This document shows positions 47,296 to 59,147 of a stretch of DNA of 64,000 bases, piece by piece; the first letter of the stretch is position 1; each line of letters begins with the position of its first letter. The stretch comes from Gnetum montanum (Eukaryota; Streptophyta; Gnetopsida; Gnetales; Gnetaceae), in assembly GCA_015680685.1 (NCBI GenBank), contig MNCI01003111.1:114030-178029 (forward strand), given 5' to 3'. A program made the position numbers and the translations under genes. The notes beneath the pieces were generated by a model. It saw only the letters and a program-made list of their open reading frames with translations, did not search any database and was not told the DNA's origin.

Positions 47296-47304
47296 TGCAT
47301 CTTT

Positions 47305-47853
47305 TTACATAAGTGTTAGCTCGTGCGGCGGTTCGCCATGCAGAAGGTAAGTTTTAATGTTGTCATACCATTTTGACGTTCCTTCTGTGTTTAATGAAGA
47401 AATCTGCACTGCTTGAATGATAGGCTCTGTACATTCTATCATTAAAGTGAGCCAAGTGGCAAACAAATGTGGTGGCATGTTTAGTGCCAGTGTTGCCAGT
47501 GCATCGGCGATAACGTTTTCGTTGCGTACCACGTGTTAAGCATTGGTTGTCATGAATTGTTTCAGGAGATCTTTAGCCATATCACAGTAAAGCTGTAGGT
47601 GCATAGCCTTGCAGGTGTAGACTCCTGTGATTTGATTGATTACCAGCATTGAATCACCTTGGATTGCCAAGTGTTGAACGTTGAGCTCTCTGGCCGTCAA
47701 CAATCCTCTGAGGAGCCCATCATACTTTGCCATGTTGTTCGTACAAGGAAAGGTCAGGCGGTAAGCTGATGGACGCACATCCTTGGGGGTAAGCGTAATA
47801 ACGGTGGTGGCACTACCACCTCTAGTGGTTGAAGCTCCGTTGAAGTATAACAC
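47305..47853 (-). pseudogene. Element F second RNase H (archaeal type), decayed
   Basis: 47536-47853 begins YFNGASTTRGG, where the first acidic residue of the usual YFDGAS is Asn, followed by YRLTFPCTNNMAKYDGLLRG and AIQGDSMLVINQITG. 47305-47532 continues with NENVIADALATLALN. A TAA separates them (at about 47536). Family knowledge: a second RNase H of this kind is a Tat-lineage acquisition. Confidence 0.8.
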
Positions 47854-47985
47854 CGCTTCAAGGCTTGTTGATACAGGGCTTAAACTATGTACATGTTTAT
47901 CCGAGAATTCTAGCTCTATTGTAGCTTGATCGTTAATCGGCGACGTTGCTAATTGGTCAGCTATGGCCTGGCCTTTGGTGAATGA

Positions 47986-49640
47986 CTAGCCAACATAATG
48001 TAAATCAAACTCAGCTGTGATAGCTTTCCAATGAGCTATCCTACTACTTTCATACAAATTGTTGGAGATAGCCCGTAGAACGTTACTTTTACAAATTATG
48101 TTGACCTGACTGTGGAAAAGATAATGCCTACATTTTTTAAGTGCGAAAACTAATGCCAAACAGTTATGCTCCACTTCGTTGTACCTTGTTTCGTACGCAA
48201 ATAGGGTGTGACTAAGGTAATAGATAGGAGCTTTAGACCCATCGTTCCTTTTTTGGCACAGTAACGCAGCTATGGACATGTTTGAGTTAGCTAGATAAAT
48301 GTAGAAAGGCTGATCCCTTTGTGGTAGGAAAACCATTGGTAAATGTTGTAGCTCTTCTTTTAAATTGTCAAATGCACGTTGGCAGTCATTGGTCCATTCA
48401 AAATTCACACCCTTCTTCAAAAGATGTTGCATGGGATGTAATTTATCTGTTAACTTTGAAATGAACTGCCTGATGAATTGAAGCCTGCCCTGTAACCCAC
48501 GTAATTCTTTGAGATTTGTTGGTGGCGTTAAATCGACAATGGCTCTAACCTTGTTGGGGTCAACTCGGATGCCAGTCTCTGATACCACAAACCCCAACAT
48601 GCATCCGGTTTTGACTTCGAATACGCATTTCTTTAGGTTGAGCTTTAAGTCATGTTTGAGACATCGTTTAAAGACTAACTCTAGGTCTTCTGAATGATCT
48701 TCTGACTTTATAGACTTGACAGCTATGTCATCTACGTAGTCATTCAATCTCCCTAAGAAATAATCACTAAAGATGTATGTCATGGCTTGTTGATACATTG
48801 CTCTAGCGTTTTTTAACTTGAAAGGCATCATGGTGTAGCAGAAGGTCCCCTAGGGTGTCATGAATGTTTTGGTCAATTGGTGCTTTGGGTTAATACGAAT
48901 TTGATTATAACCTGAAAAATCATCCATAAAGGACAGGAGCGTGTGACCAGCTATTGTGTCGATCAGTTGGTCGATACTCGGTAACGGGAAGTTGTCCGTA
49001 ATCATAGCTTTGTTCAGATCCTGGAAGTTTATGTAGATGCGTATGCCTCCCATTTTCTTAAAGACAACTACAATGTTGGACACCCAATCTGAGTAATCAA
49101 CTGCACGGATGAAACTAGCTTGATATAGCTTGGTGATTTCATCACGCACTACTAGCGCGATTTCTGGCTTAATCTTTTGTGCCTTCTGTCTAATTGGTTT
49201 GATGTGTGGGTCTAAGATTATGTTGTGCTATATTAATCTCGGGTTTAAACCCGACATATCTTCATATGACCACGCAAATACAGCAGTGTTGTTTTGGAGC
49301 ACCTGGGTTATGTCACTTTGCATCTATTGGTCTAGAAGGGAACTAACCCTAAGAGTTTTATTTTCACCCTTGTGCATAACCATAGGGACCTCGTTGAGAG
49401 GGTCCTCCCTTACATCACCAGCCTCCAAGTCGAGCGTTCGGGCCAAATGTTCTGGCCAGTCTGGGGGCGTTTCCAATGTTGCTATGGTTGCGTCATAAAG
49501 GGAAAGGTTTGTTCCTACTAGCGTGTGATCATACTATCTAATGATCTTCCCATGCGGCCTCGTTAAGGCTAAGGGTGCAGATAAAGCTGCATCCATTTGC
49601 GAGTGGTCCTGCAAAATCGCCAAAATGGAAGTTGTTACAT
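47986..49640 (-). pseudogene. Element F reverse transcriptase and first RNase H (broken)
   Basis: From about 49640: an N-terminal linker (AILQDHSQMDAALSAPLA) and the canonical FAWSYEDMSGLNPRLI. RT fingers are at 48850-49149 (FPLPSIDQLIDTIAGHTLLS, FSGYNQIRINPK). Palm and thumb are at 47986-48831 (MMPFKLKNARAMYQQAM; catalytic NDYVDDIAVKS). First RNase H: IYYLSHTLFAYETRYNEVEH. Stops are present at about 48850 and in the linker. The reading starts separately from gag-protease because the antisense gene lies between them. Confidence 0.85.
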
Positions 49641-50198
49641 CGTTTTTTTGCCAATATGTTAAATGATAAAATTTTGTTTGTTTTTTGCATCAAAATTGCG
49701 TGTTAGAGAAGTTTCCAGTTTAAGGTCTCAGTGGATCATTACAAATACGCATAGTTTGTAAAAGGAAATGCTGAGCTAAGCTTCTCAGACGCTAGCATAT
49801 GAAATGAGATGAGAGGTGCAACGTGGCGCGTCTAGCGTGTTGAAATGGTTGGATTTGCATTTCGTACAAACCATAGTTAATGCGGTCGAATTACGAGGTG
49901 ATAAGCATTGGTTAGTTTAGGGTCATTTCAGACTGTAACTCACACGATATCTACGACATTAATGCCCAGATCTTTGCGTTTTATGTCATATTGACACCCA
50001 TGTTTCGGGAAAGTTCCGCATCGATCGGGCGAAAATAATTAGTTGATTTCAAGCATTTTGTTTATAAGTTAGTGGTTCATACTCAAAACAGGTTACCAAT
50101 ATCGCGGTTTTGGACCTGGTTATAGTGAGAAGAGAGCGTGGGCAAGGCGTGAGCAGAGGATTTCATGAGGACTTTGTTCAATTGCGACCTTTGCAACA
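49641..50198. other. Element F spacer between RT and antisense gene
   Basis: No coding sequence. Two diverged copies of the AGTTTAAGG-type spacer motif occur at about 49727 and 49914. On the plus strand it would contain the promoter of the antisense gene. No clear TATA box is seen. Confidence 0.45.
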
Positions 50199-53100
50199 AT
50201 GGCACCCAAAGTCAAGGGAAACAATGCTAAGTTGGCTAGGATTGACGAGATGCAGGAGAGTTTGCAGCGGATTTCATAGGCTAGAGTAGAAGCTCTAGAT
50301 GTTACTCTGCTTAACCGGTAAGTTTCTGTCCACCCTTTTACGCTATTGTCATGTTTGTTGCAGCATCATGGTCTTTATATTTTGAGTTCTTATGTTGGTC
50401 GGGCGTTAATGTCTATTTGTACGAACTGAACTATTGTTATGAAGGTTTAGGTGATAAGGAATAATGTTGTACAAAGATAATGTATAGCATGTAGATGTAA
50501 TGTAATGAGAGTTCTGTAATAATTATATATTGCATCAGAGTAATACGCAGTATTTGCTTTCATCGCCATTGTCAGAGATGGACCTTGAGCTATTACAAGG
50601 GTTTAGGCAGTTTTGGCTATGTGCCTCCAGTATACGCTGTAATTTTCCTAAAATTGTGCAAGCCCTAGTGTGGCGTAACAAATATTCATGTCTAGATTTT
50701 GTCTAACAGTAGTACATTTGTATCCTACAGTATTATGCTAAAGCTCGTTCTAATCATTTTGGACATCGTGGACGTTCTGTGCTGCGTTCATGTCCCTGCG
50801 GCCAATGTTCCTCCCCCTCATGCTTGTCTAAAGGAGGAGGTGGTGTGGTTCCGAAGAGATGCGCAGGAGTTTTTACAATTTTTTCTTCGCAACTACAGCA
50901 TAATCGTCTGGTTGCATCTACCAGGCGATGTAGCTGCTACTATTTTAGAGATGTTATTGGTTGGTTCGACGCAGAGCATCTTAATGTTTCTATCAGACGG
51001 TGCGATTGAAACTATGCAGGTGCAAGACCGTGAACAGAATGTTAGGGGTTTAAGGCGTTTAAGCTAGATCTGGGAAATACCCAGGTTTAACTGTTATCAC
51101 TCCTATAACACTCTATTCGTGGCTCGTCATCCTACAACTTATTTCCAGAATCCACCTAGTACTATGCATTATGCAGGCAAGTAAGTTGCGTTTCACTTCG
51201 CAGTATTGTAATGCTAACTATTGTTTAGATGCATATTGAGCGTAAAGAGTTGTTTGTGTTCTTGGCATAGGTTTTTTATCAATGAAAGAAATCTTATGGG
51301 CAATAATGATACATTGTCGTTGGCCAAGAGGGCTATAAGGGAGTTTACCTCCATCAACAACATGCAGGCTACCGTCATGGAACATCTGGCATTCGAGATC
51401 CCAGAATACCCTACCCGTTATGTCGACTTCTTTTCTAGGTGCAAGAAACTCAAATGGCTGGATAGGGAGTGGACTTTGGACCCTCCCCTTACTGTTGCAG
51501 ATGTACGAAGGAAAATCCCTCTATTTCCTTTACCTTTTGGGCTTGGTAAGCTTTGTGGTAATGATGAATTGGATCAACGTTTGTCAATGTGTGATGATGA
51601 TGTGAAGTCATCTTGGTTTAACTGTGGTTTTGTGTTAATAGTCAAGGAATCGTGGGAGATTACGATTATGGCTTCCGGTCGCAAGGCCAGCAGTCTCTTC
51701 TTCCGTTATGATGACATAAAGGAGGCACAATGTTGGCTTAGCCATAGAGCAGCCCCAATTGTAGTAACCAATAACATTCGTGAGGCTGGACTGATGGACC
51801 TTTTCTTGGCCATAACCCCTGATGCTACTGCAGGTGAAATGTTGACCTTGGTCAACTCCTTTAGCGAGGAAGTTGAGCATCTTTGCATATATGTACGTAA
51901 TGTGCACGTAAATTTTGACATTGATGCCCAGCTATTTGCCGATCTCTTTGGGGTCCCCTTTAATGGTTTTCCCATGGATGAAAAGTCAAAGAGGAGCTCC
52001 AAGCTTTAGAAAGAGATAGAGGAGTGGTTGGGGGTTTAGAAAGAAACTAAGGGGATTCCCAGCGATAGGATTGAGTTGGAGGTGGCCAACACTATTTACC
52101 CCCTTTTTCGAGCCCGGGCCTTCCCCAAGACACTCTCACAAGGGAGATTCCTCACCATTGAGTAGGCTCGAATTATGCGAGAGATCTTAGAGGAGGGGAC
52201 ACGCTTCAATTGGGCGAGCTATTTTGCTGAAGGCTTGCGCGTTGAGATGGTCAGGCTTCGCCAGAAGCTTGAAACCCATTTCAACGTGCATTTTACCTTC
52301 TTCATAGCTTACTTCCAGTGTTTTGTCGAATTTCTGGTGGTCCAGAAGAACAAGGTCTGGGTGCAACAAGATTGCACCCAGATTTCCAAACCATGGATCT
52401 CTCATATTTTTTGCACTATCAGGTCGCAAGACCCTCCTGAGGGGATCGGGGAGTCGTTATCGGTAACGACTAGAACTATGGTGGCACCTCGAATGCGTGG
52501 CCAAGACAATGTGGGTGGAGTGCCCCCCTCTTACACTGACGATGTGTCAAGGGGGAAGTGCCTGGTTGTTGAGATAGTGGATTCATCAGTACCGTGGAAA
52601 AGGCCTCGTTTAAACGAGGGATCTGCCAAGGCAGCAAGTGGTGTTGGGAAAAAGATGCAAATCAGGGTCCAGCAGAGTATTCTTCTGGGCGGTATGTGTC
52701 CAAATGTGTTAGCGGTTATGATTTGCATAGAGATTATAGCGTAAAATTTTTTGAACAAAAGTGAAATCTTATGTTAACTAGCCATGTTGTATAACAGCGA
52801 GGGAAAAGGTTGTAGACCAGTTGACCCCTGAAACAGGGGCTATGGTCTTACAGCGCGGAGAAGGGGCCTTAGTCTCGAAAGAAAAGGCTCCAGTTAATAA
52901 GGCGAGGAGTGCACAGCCTCCTGCACGTGAAGAGAAAATAGCTGTGGAGGATGCCGAAGTCCTTTTGGCTGGAATTAACCGAGGTAAGTGGTTTGTTGCT
53001 TGATGTAGTGGTAGACTCTAGACAACTTCTACAGGTTGTACTGGTTATCGTAATGTCTCAGTCATACCTTTTATTCTACATAATAGGTGACTAGAGCGTT

Positions 53101-54419
53101 CCCTTGACAGTGGTGGCGACTCAATCCTGGGGCGAATTTCCTGATAAATTCGCCTTTATGGAAGGCGTCGTTCAAGATATGATCGGTAGCTTAGAGTGAA
53201 TCGATCCTGAAGCTGGTACGCTACAATCATTATGCATAGGTTATTTTACTATGGAATTACGCTACTTAATTATGCCTAATTGTTATTTTCATGTTATTAG
53301 GAGCTCGCCTCAGATGGGACCCGTCAGAGCCTATCGATTTAGACACCGCTGAGCCCTCATCAGAAGCAACCGTCGTGCCATACAGAATTTACAATGAGAT
53401 GCGTAAATGTTCTTAAAGCTCAACTCGTTCCTTATGGGAATGTCAGAGCGTAAACAAGGACCTATGGAAGAGATTGCATAGGTCAGAGAAGGAGAGAATG
53501 GCTCTACACAATGAGGTCGGGGATCTAAGATCACGGAATGAATTCCTGCAAGCCCAGGAGACGGGAAGCGAGGGCTGGAGGACAACTATCGTTGACTATG
53601 CCCGTTACTGGGCTATCATTAGGAACAGTGTCCACACTAGTCGTGAACTGGTTGAACAACGTATGCAAATGGACATCCTTGCTTAGAAGAACCAAGACTG
53701 GAAGGACTTTAGCACGAGTATTCAAGAGTGGGGGCAGATGCAAAAAGATCACAAATAGGTCTACAAATGAGAAAGCGCTGCCTACCATCAACATTATAGG
53801 GACTCTGCCATTGAGGCTCAATCCCTTCAGTTGTTTCTTGACATTATTGGTGCTTCCAAGGAATTTGAAAAGTTCCAGGAGCAAGTGACGGTGAGTGCCT
53901 CTCCAAAAAGGGAAGTTACTCTTCTTGGAGGTGAGACTACCGTCCCTTCTTTCTTCCCTGAACCACCCCGATGGACTCCCATGGAGAAGGGGAAGGTCAA
54001 GGCTGGAACTAATCTAGGGGATGGGGTTTGGTCTGAGCTCACCGAGGATGAAATCATGCAACGTCTGTGGATTGGCTTAGAACAAGTCCCCTTTGCTGCT
54101 GATGCGGGACCATCACAGGTAAGTTGCAGTATTATTACGTTTTTGTTATACCTAGTTTTGATGACAATGTTAATCTATGTACCATGTCTGATCGCAAGAA
54201 CGACCTGAGGAGATTCCTTGACAGGATGAAGCTAATAAAGGTGGTGGTCCTTACAAATAGGGTTTACAGGAAATAGAGCGTATTGAAGGGTCTCACAAAG
54301 AGGACCATCCTTATGAAGGGATTCCTTGTGCAAAGGGTGGCCTCTATGAGGATGACCTCCTTAGAGTAGAAGTTGAACTAGGGGATACAGGAGATAGTGG
54401 TAGTAAGGGGTATGCGTAA
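50199..54419 (+). pseudogene. Antisense seven-exon gene inside element F (decayed, unknown function)
   Basis: Exons 50199-50317, 50731-51180, 51271-52691, 52798-52983, 53087-53215, 53301-54118 and 54225-54419. All six introns (85-413 bp) have GT-AG ends, mostly GTAAGT donors. The sum is 3318 bases, exactly 1106 codons ending in TAA, and every junction keeps frame. Start MAPKVKGNNAKLAR. Exon 2: PPPHACLKEEVVWFRRDAQE. Exon 3 holds an alpha/beta-like region (WLDREWTLDPPLTVADVRRK) and TRFNWASYFAEGLRVEMVRL, reminiscent of plant transposon-derived proteins. Exon 6 is helical and charged (RLHRSEKERMALHNEVGDLR). In-frame stops: TAG at 50277, 51065, 52007, 52037, 52163, 53092, 53684, 53756 and 54258; TGA at 53197 and 53768; TAA at 53414. 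Exon 5 has an alternative in-frame acceptor before 53111. No known domain is claimed. Antisense ORFs are known in Tat relatives such as Grande, usually beyond pol; the place between protease and RT is odd. Confidence 0.75.
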
Positions 54420-55267
54420 TGCATTAGCCTTGGGTTTTATTATGGTGTAACGAGAAAAGAGACTATATTTCTTTCTTTTAACGTACTTGAAAAAAATTTC
54501 AGTATTAATTTTAATGTTCGTTTTCTTGTTTTTTGTTTATGTAAAATGTATCGTAAGTTTTAACATTATGATAAATTGTGATTAGTTTTAAGAGCGTAGC
54601 GTCAATGTGGTTACTAGTTTGAAGCCATTGCGGGCTGTTAAATTATCCAGATGTAAAGCATAAATGACATTGCTAGTTTAAGGCCATTTCAGGCCTTGTA
54701 TAGTTTAAGGCCGTTTCCGGCCTTTTTTAGTAGTTTAAGGTGCCAAGCATAAACGAATTTCTGGTACAGAGCGTAAAGAAAATTCAAGTACAGAGTGTAA
54801 ATGACATTGCTAGTTTAAGGCCATTTCAGGCCCCCCTTTTTAGTTTAAGGTATGAAGAGTGAGCGTAAATTTGATTTCGGTATAAAGCGTGAATGAAATT
54901 TGCATTCCAAGCGTAAATGGGATTTAGATACAAAGGGTAAATGGAATCGCTAGTTTAAGGCCATTTCAGGCCGTAGCTGATTTAGGTGCCATACATAAAT
55001 GAAGTCACTAGTTTAGGGCCATTTCAAGCCTTTGCGTAATTCGAGTGTGAAGTGTAGATAAGGTTGTTAGTTTAAGGCCATTTTAGGCCTTTTTTTAGTA
55101 GGAGTAAAGAAAATAGAAACGTAAAGCTAAACACAAAGATAAACATGAGCGTAATGAGACTAGCTAGTGGAAATCGTAAGTACATGCATAAACATAAGAA
55201 GTATAAATGGTAAGCATAAATAGAATGGATGATGAGACCGTATTAGTTAGACAACATTGTTTACTTG
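54420..55267. repeat. Element F spacer with hairpin repeats
   Basis: Seven copies of TAGTTTAAGGCCATTTCAGGCC or close variants lie at about 54614, 54673, 54701, 54809, 54950, 55008 and 55068. Several contain the perfect inverted repeat AAGGCC/GGCCTT. They are interspersed with GCGTAAA/GCATAAA units. No coding sequence. Confidence 0.8.
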
Positions 55268-56770
55268 CTAACTCTGTAACTGTTTCTTAATTGCTTTGAT
55301 TTTCAACAATGCATAAGGACGAGGAGATTTATGGCCCTTCCCCTTCGCATCGCAATTTTCCTCTGGGAATGGTAGTTCGGCCCAAGTTAGGTTGTCATTA
55401 GCCACTATTTCGGCTTGCTCAGGTACTTGGACAGGGGATGGATTCTCAGGCGTTTCGATCTCCGACCCTTGTTCTATCTCTATGTTATTAACCGCCTGAG
55501 GGGTTATTTCATCACCGCGGATAATCACTTCTCCTGCATAAGGCAAATGGATTTCCTGATAAATGGGTGATGAAACTACTCTCAGTTGCGCTAACTAAGA
55601 CCTCCCAAGAATCAAATTGAATCTAGGCATTTCCTCGACCATGATAAACATAGCGTTTGTGGGGAACTAGTCCCCTACCACAAACTTGATATGGACGGTC
55701 CCTTTAACCTACACTCGTGTCCCGTTGAACGATTTTAGGCATGACATCATTGTAGGACTGATCTGATCGATCAGGCCTAATTTATCCACTATGGGATAAG
55801 GGATGACATTAGTGGCTGCCCTATCATCTACATGTACTCTCTGGATTCAGTGTTGGCCGACCCAAATGGTGATGAACATGGGTGCCATTGTCACTTGACC
55901 CTCAGGATTGTCCTTAATGGATTCGTCACGAAAGGTCAACGGGGTGGGATCTGGTTTTTTAGCAGTGGGGGGAAGCATGATAGAGTGGATTGCTTCTTTG
56001 TTTTCCGGCATGCTCTCGTCCACAGGTATGAACGTTAGCATGCGAACCATAGCCTCACGATGTGTCTGCAACGTCATGAGCAAGTCATAAAGGCTCAATG
56101 TTGTATTTTTTTGTTTCAGAGCCTATTTGACTTGTGCCAGAGCATCAAAGAGATCTTGCCCATGATCGGGTTGTTTGTCACCCTTTTCCTCTTCCATTCG
56201 CCCCAAGAGGCAGATTTCACTAGGAGGAGTGACATTTGGCCGAGGGTTACGCTTCCTTTGGCCTGGGGGAGATGATTGTTTTCGTGTAACCTCTTTGTTT
56301 TTGACAAGTGGGGCTAAAGGTGCAGAAGTAAGGGGTTGAGGTTTGGGTAACCCTAGCGTAAGAGGGCCCTTGGCTACATCAACAGTGACAGTAGGAGGGT
56401 TTGACTTAGAAGATTGCCCCTACGTAGGAGGGGTGGTTGATAGTTTTGACACTCAGATGACTAAGGGTGCCTTGGGTGTAGGCGCGGGCTGGGCCATGGC
56501 TTTAATGACTGCAGGCTGTTAGGAAGCATTCTGAGACAAAGTTCGAAGGATGAAAAGGTGCCTTGGAGTGCCATTCATCGGCACTGATAAACCTGTTGTT
56601 TGGGTCGAGTGAGGTTATGTTCGCAACACAAAAGGCTGCCTCGGTTGTGCTTGGTTATCGCCCTATGTTCCTACCACGTTGATCATGTACCCTGCATTTT
56701 TTGCATTCAACGGATCTTGGTACACATGCATGGCCTGGTTTCCTAGGCATGTCAGGCTACTACTATCTAA
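55268..56770 (-). pseudogene. Element F protease region (broken)
   Basis: Around 55850-55800 the minus strand encodes VHVDDRAATNVIPYPIVDKL, a retropepsin active-site region in which the Gly expected after Asp-Asp reads Arg. It is followed by LKSFNGTRV and FNLILGRS, the Tat-type end motif, then IYQEIHLPYAGEVIIRGDEI. The open tail (55268-55546) ends KKQLQS with a stop. The upstream part (55900-56770) is a Pro/Lys-rich linker to gag with several stops. Confidence 0.75.
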
Positions 56771-56773
56771 GAT

Positions 56774-58890
56774 CTAGTTACCTTGATCTATCAGACGTTG
56801 GATGTCATCCTTCAACACCCAGTAGTAGTCCGTGTCATGGCTATACAATTGGTGGTAGTCGCAGAATCGGTCTAGCTTAAAGTTCTTGGGCACAAGTGGT
56901 TCATTAGGTTGGGCTAAGGAGGGATTCTTGAGTAGCTCACAGTGGCACCTGTGGCATTTCAAAGCCTCCTTGGACACCGCCTTATGTCGGATGTGGCCGG
57001 TTCCCAATAATTGCTTCAGAAGTTCTGAAGGCTTCACAGGTAGGGTTGCGTAATTTGAGCGATCTTTATGCTCAAATTTTGGCCTTGGTTGTGGAGATGC
57101 TTCGGGGGCGTAAGAAGCTTCTTGATTGGTGCCATTCGAGCTAGTTGTTGGCTCTACTGGCTCCGTAGTTATTTTCTTGTTATTGTTATTTTTCTTCTTG
57201 GCCCCTTCAACAACCATTGCCACTATCGTTATTGTGGCTTTGCCTTTATCCTTACCCTTACTATGGGCATTCTTGTAGACCACGTACGTTGGATCTTTAC
57301 TAGCCTTCGCCACGTCTTGGATGCTCTTAGTTTGAGCAAAGGCTTGGCTGAGGGAACGGGGGATGAGGTAATATAGCTTAGACTTGATGAAGTCATTGAT
57401 TGCTCCCTTGAAGATTTCCAGTAGATGGGCCTCTGCGATGGGTTCACAGATTTCGTTCAAGGTGGTACTCCACCACTATATGAAATTTTGGACTGACTCG
57501 AGCGGGTCTTGCTTAACTCCCATGAGCTGGTCTAGTGTAACTTCTGGCTTCATGTTGTCTTTGAAGCGAGTCACAAACTGGATTAACAGCTCTTCCAAGG
57601 TTGAAATGGAAGCACGTGGAAGTGCTCGATACCAATCCAAAGCTTTACCCGTTAAGGACATAGCAAAGACACAGATTATAGTATGCGGCCATTGTTGCAG
57701 CAATAAGGACTCTGACCTGAAAGTAACAAGGTGGGCATTGGGATTACCTTTCCCATTGTATTTTGTGAAATGGGGAAGGGGAATCCCAGGTGGCAACGAC
57801 AGGATTGGAACTACTGGGCTAATAGGATCATCATGGTAGAAATCCATGACTTGTACCGTGTCAGAGCCAACAGCCTTGAGATGCTTAACTTCTTCTGTAA
57901 GGGTCTGGATGAGCTGGAAGGCTTGGTCCAGACCTGTAGACGATGATGTCATTTGTGGAGCAGAAGGGGGAGCCACACTGGGTGGCGGCACAAAGGCAAT
58001 AGCTTGATTGATGGTTGGTGCTATCAGGATAGTCCCTGTAGGCAGTGTTGCTTGCGGCATCCACCATCCGATGGTTGGTGCAGATGGGGAAACCACCATC
58101 GGCTACGCTATTGGGTACACTATTTGTATAGCCAGGGGCACGGGAAGTGGTACTGCAATTAGGTTTAGCACTTGCAGGATGTGGCCTTGAGGGTGGGGAT
58201 GGTGGTGCATTTGTGCAGGATGCGCAACAAGAGACATGTTGGGAGCCCACCATGCTAAGGTGAGTTAGGTAATTGTGCTTGTTGAGTAATGATATGTGAT
58301 GGACCTTCACCTGGGAAGATAGTCGGAGAGAGAAAATGCAAACACGGTGAATGCAGGACTTGATCGGTGTTATATAACATCAAAGGTGTGGTGATCATGA
58401 ACCACAGATTTACACGAGACGTTGTCGAGGGAGGGGCCATGGTGAAATCAGCATGACTACCTCCCTCAGAGTGAGATTCTAGATCGTCTTGTCCATCATG
58501 AAACGTTTCATTACGGAACAAGGCCTTTAGTTCTTCTGGCGATGTCTGTGCCATCAACATTTGATCTAGGATCCACCTTTGTTGATCTATCAAGGGTATG
58601 AAAGTGGTAGGCATAGGAATGAGTTCCTTCCTGTTGTAGTACATGAACTCGTACTCTCATTTTTTCTCGAGCTCTTGTGGATACATAGGTAGGTTTGCCG
58701 CTAACTTAGCATAGAGGAAATTGTAGCTTTCCCTGCGCTGAGCCTGTCCCTCAAGCTCCTTGTTTTGTAGCCTGAGGGAGGGGTGTGGTCGTCCCGGACT
58801 AAGTGGTTGCTCAACCATGGGAGGTGTGACCTGCATGGTCCAAGGGTTCTCAAGGCTAGTGGTGTCAACGATAGTAGTTGATGTAGTCAT
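56774..58890 (-). pseudogene. Element F gag (broken)
   Basis: Start chosen at 58890 (MTTSTTIVDTTSLENPW); the longer frame to 59022 would reach towards the primer site. N-terminal part: RRESYNFLYAKLAANLPMYP. Middle: Pro/Ala-rich. Core 57476-58099 contains LTGKALDWYRALPRASISTL and LLIQFVTRFKDNMKPEVTLD, the retrotransposon gag domain. The C-terminal knuckle at about 56865-56800 reads CDYHQLYSHDTDYYWVLK, a Tat-type C-x2-H-x4-H motif in which the last Cys is Tyr. TAG and TGA stops break the frame, for example at 57473 and 58657. Confidence 0.85.
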
Positions 58891-59122
58891 TTTTTTACGT
58901 GATTCAGAGATAATGATGATAAAAGCTAAGATCGAAAGGAAAAAGGGCGAACTAAGATAATAATCGGGGCTTTTATCTTGTAGGACTCCAAAGGAATCAT
59001 CAAAGCGACTGATCTGCACCACACAATTTTGTAAACAACCTCAGAGGTATTACATTTACATTGATTGCCAATGGGTACAAACAGCTTACAAGACTACCCA
59101 TAAAATGCGGATTGGATATGAA

Positions 59123-59141
59123 GGCCCTCCTTCTAGCACCA
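59123..59141 (-). other. Element F primer-binding site
   Basis: The minus strand reads TGGTGCTAGAAGGAGGGCC a few bases inside the 5' LTR. It begins with the complement of CCA and resembles the site of Ogre/Tat elements. The tRNA is not identified with confidence. Confidence 0.6.
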
Positions 59142-59147
59142 GAAAAC

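Noticed and set aside
50779-51009. Alternative Cys-rich frame in exon 2 of the antisense gene
   Set aside because: Only the other frame keeps phase with exons 1 and 3.
54600-55090. CRISPR-like array from regularly recurring repeats
   Set aside because: Eukaryotic retroelement context, irregular spacing, imperfect repeats and no cas genes.
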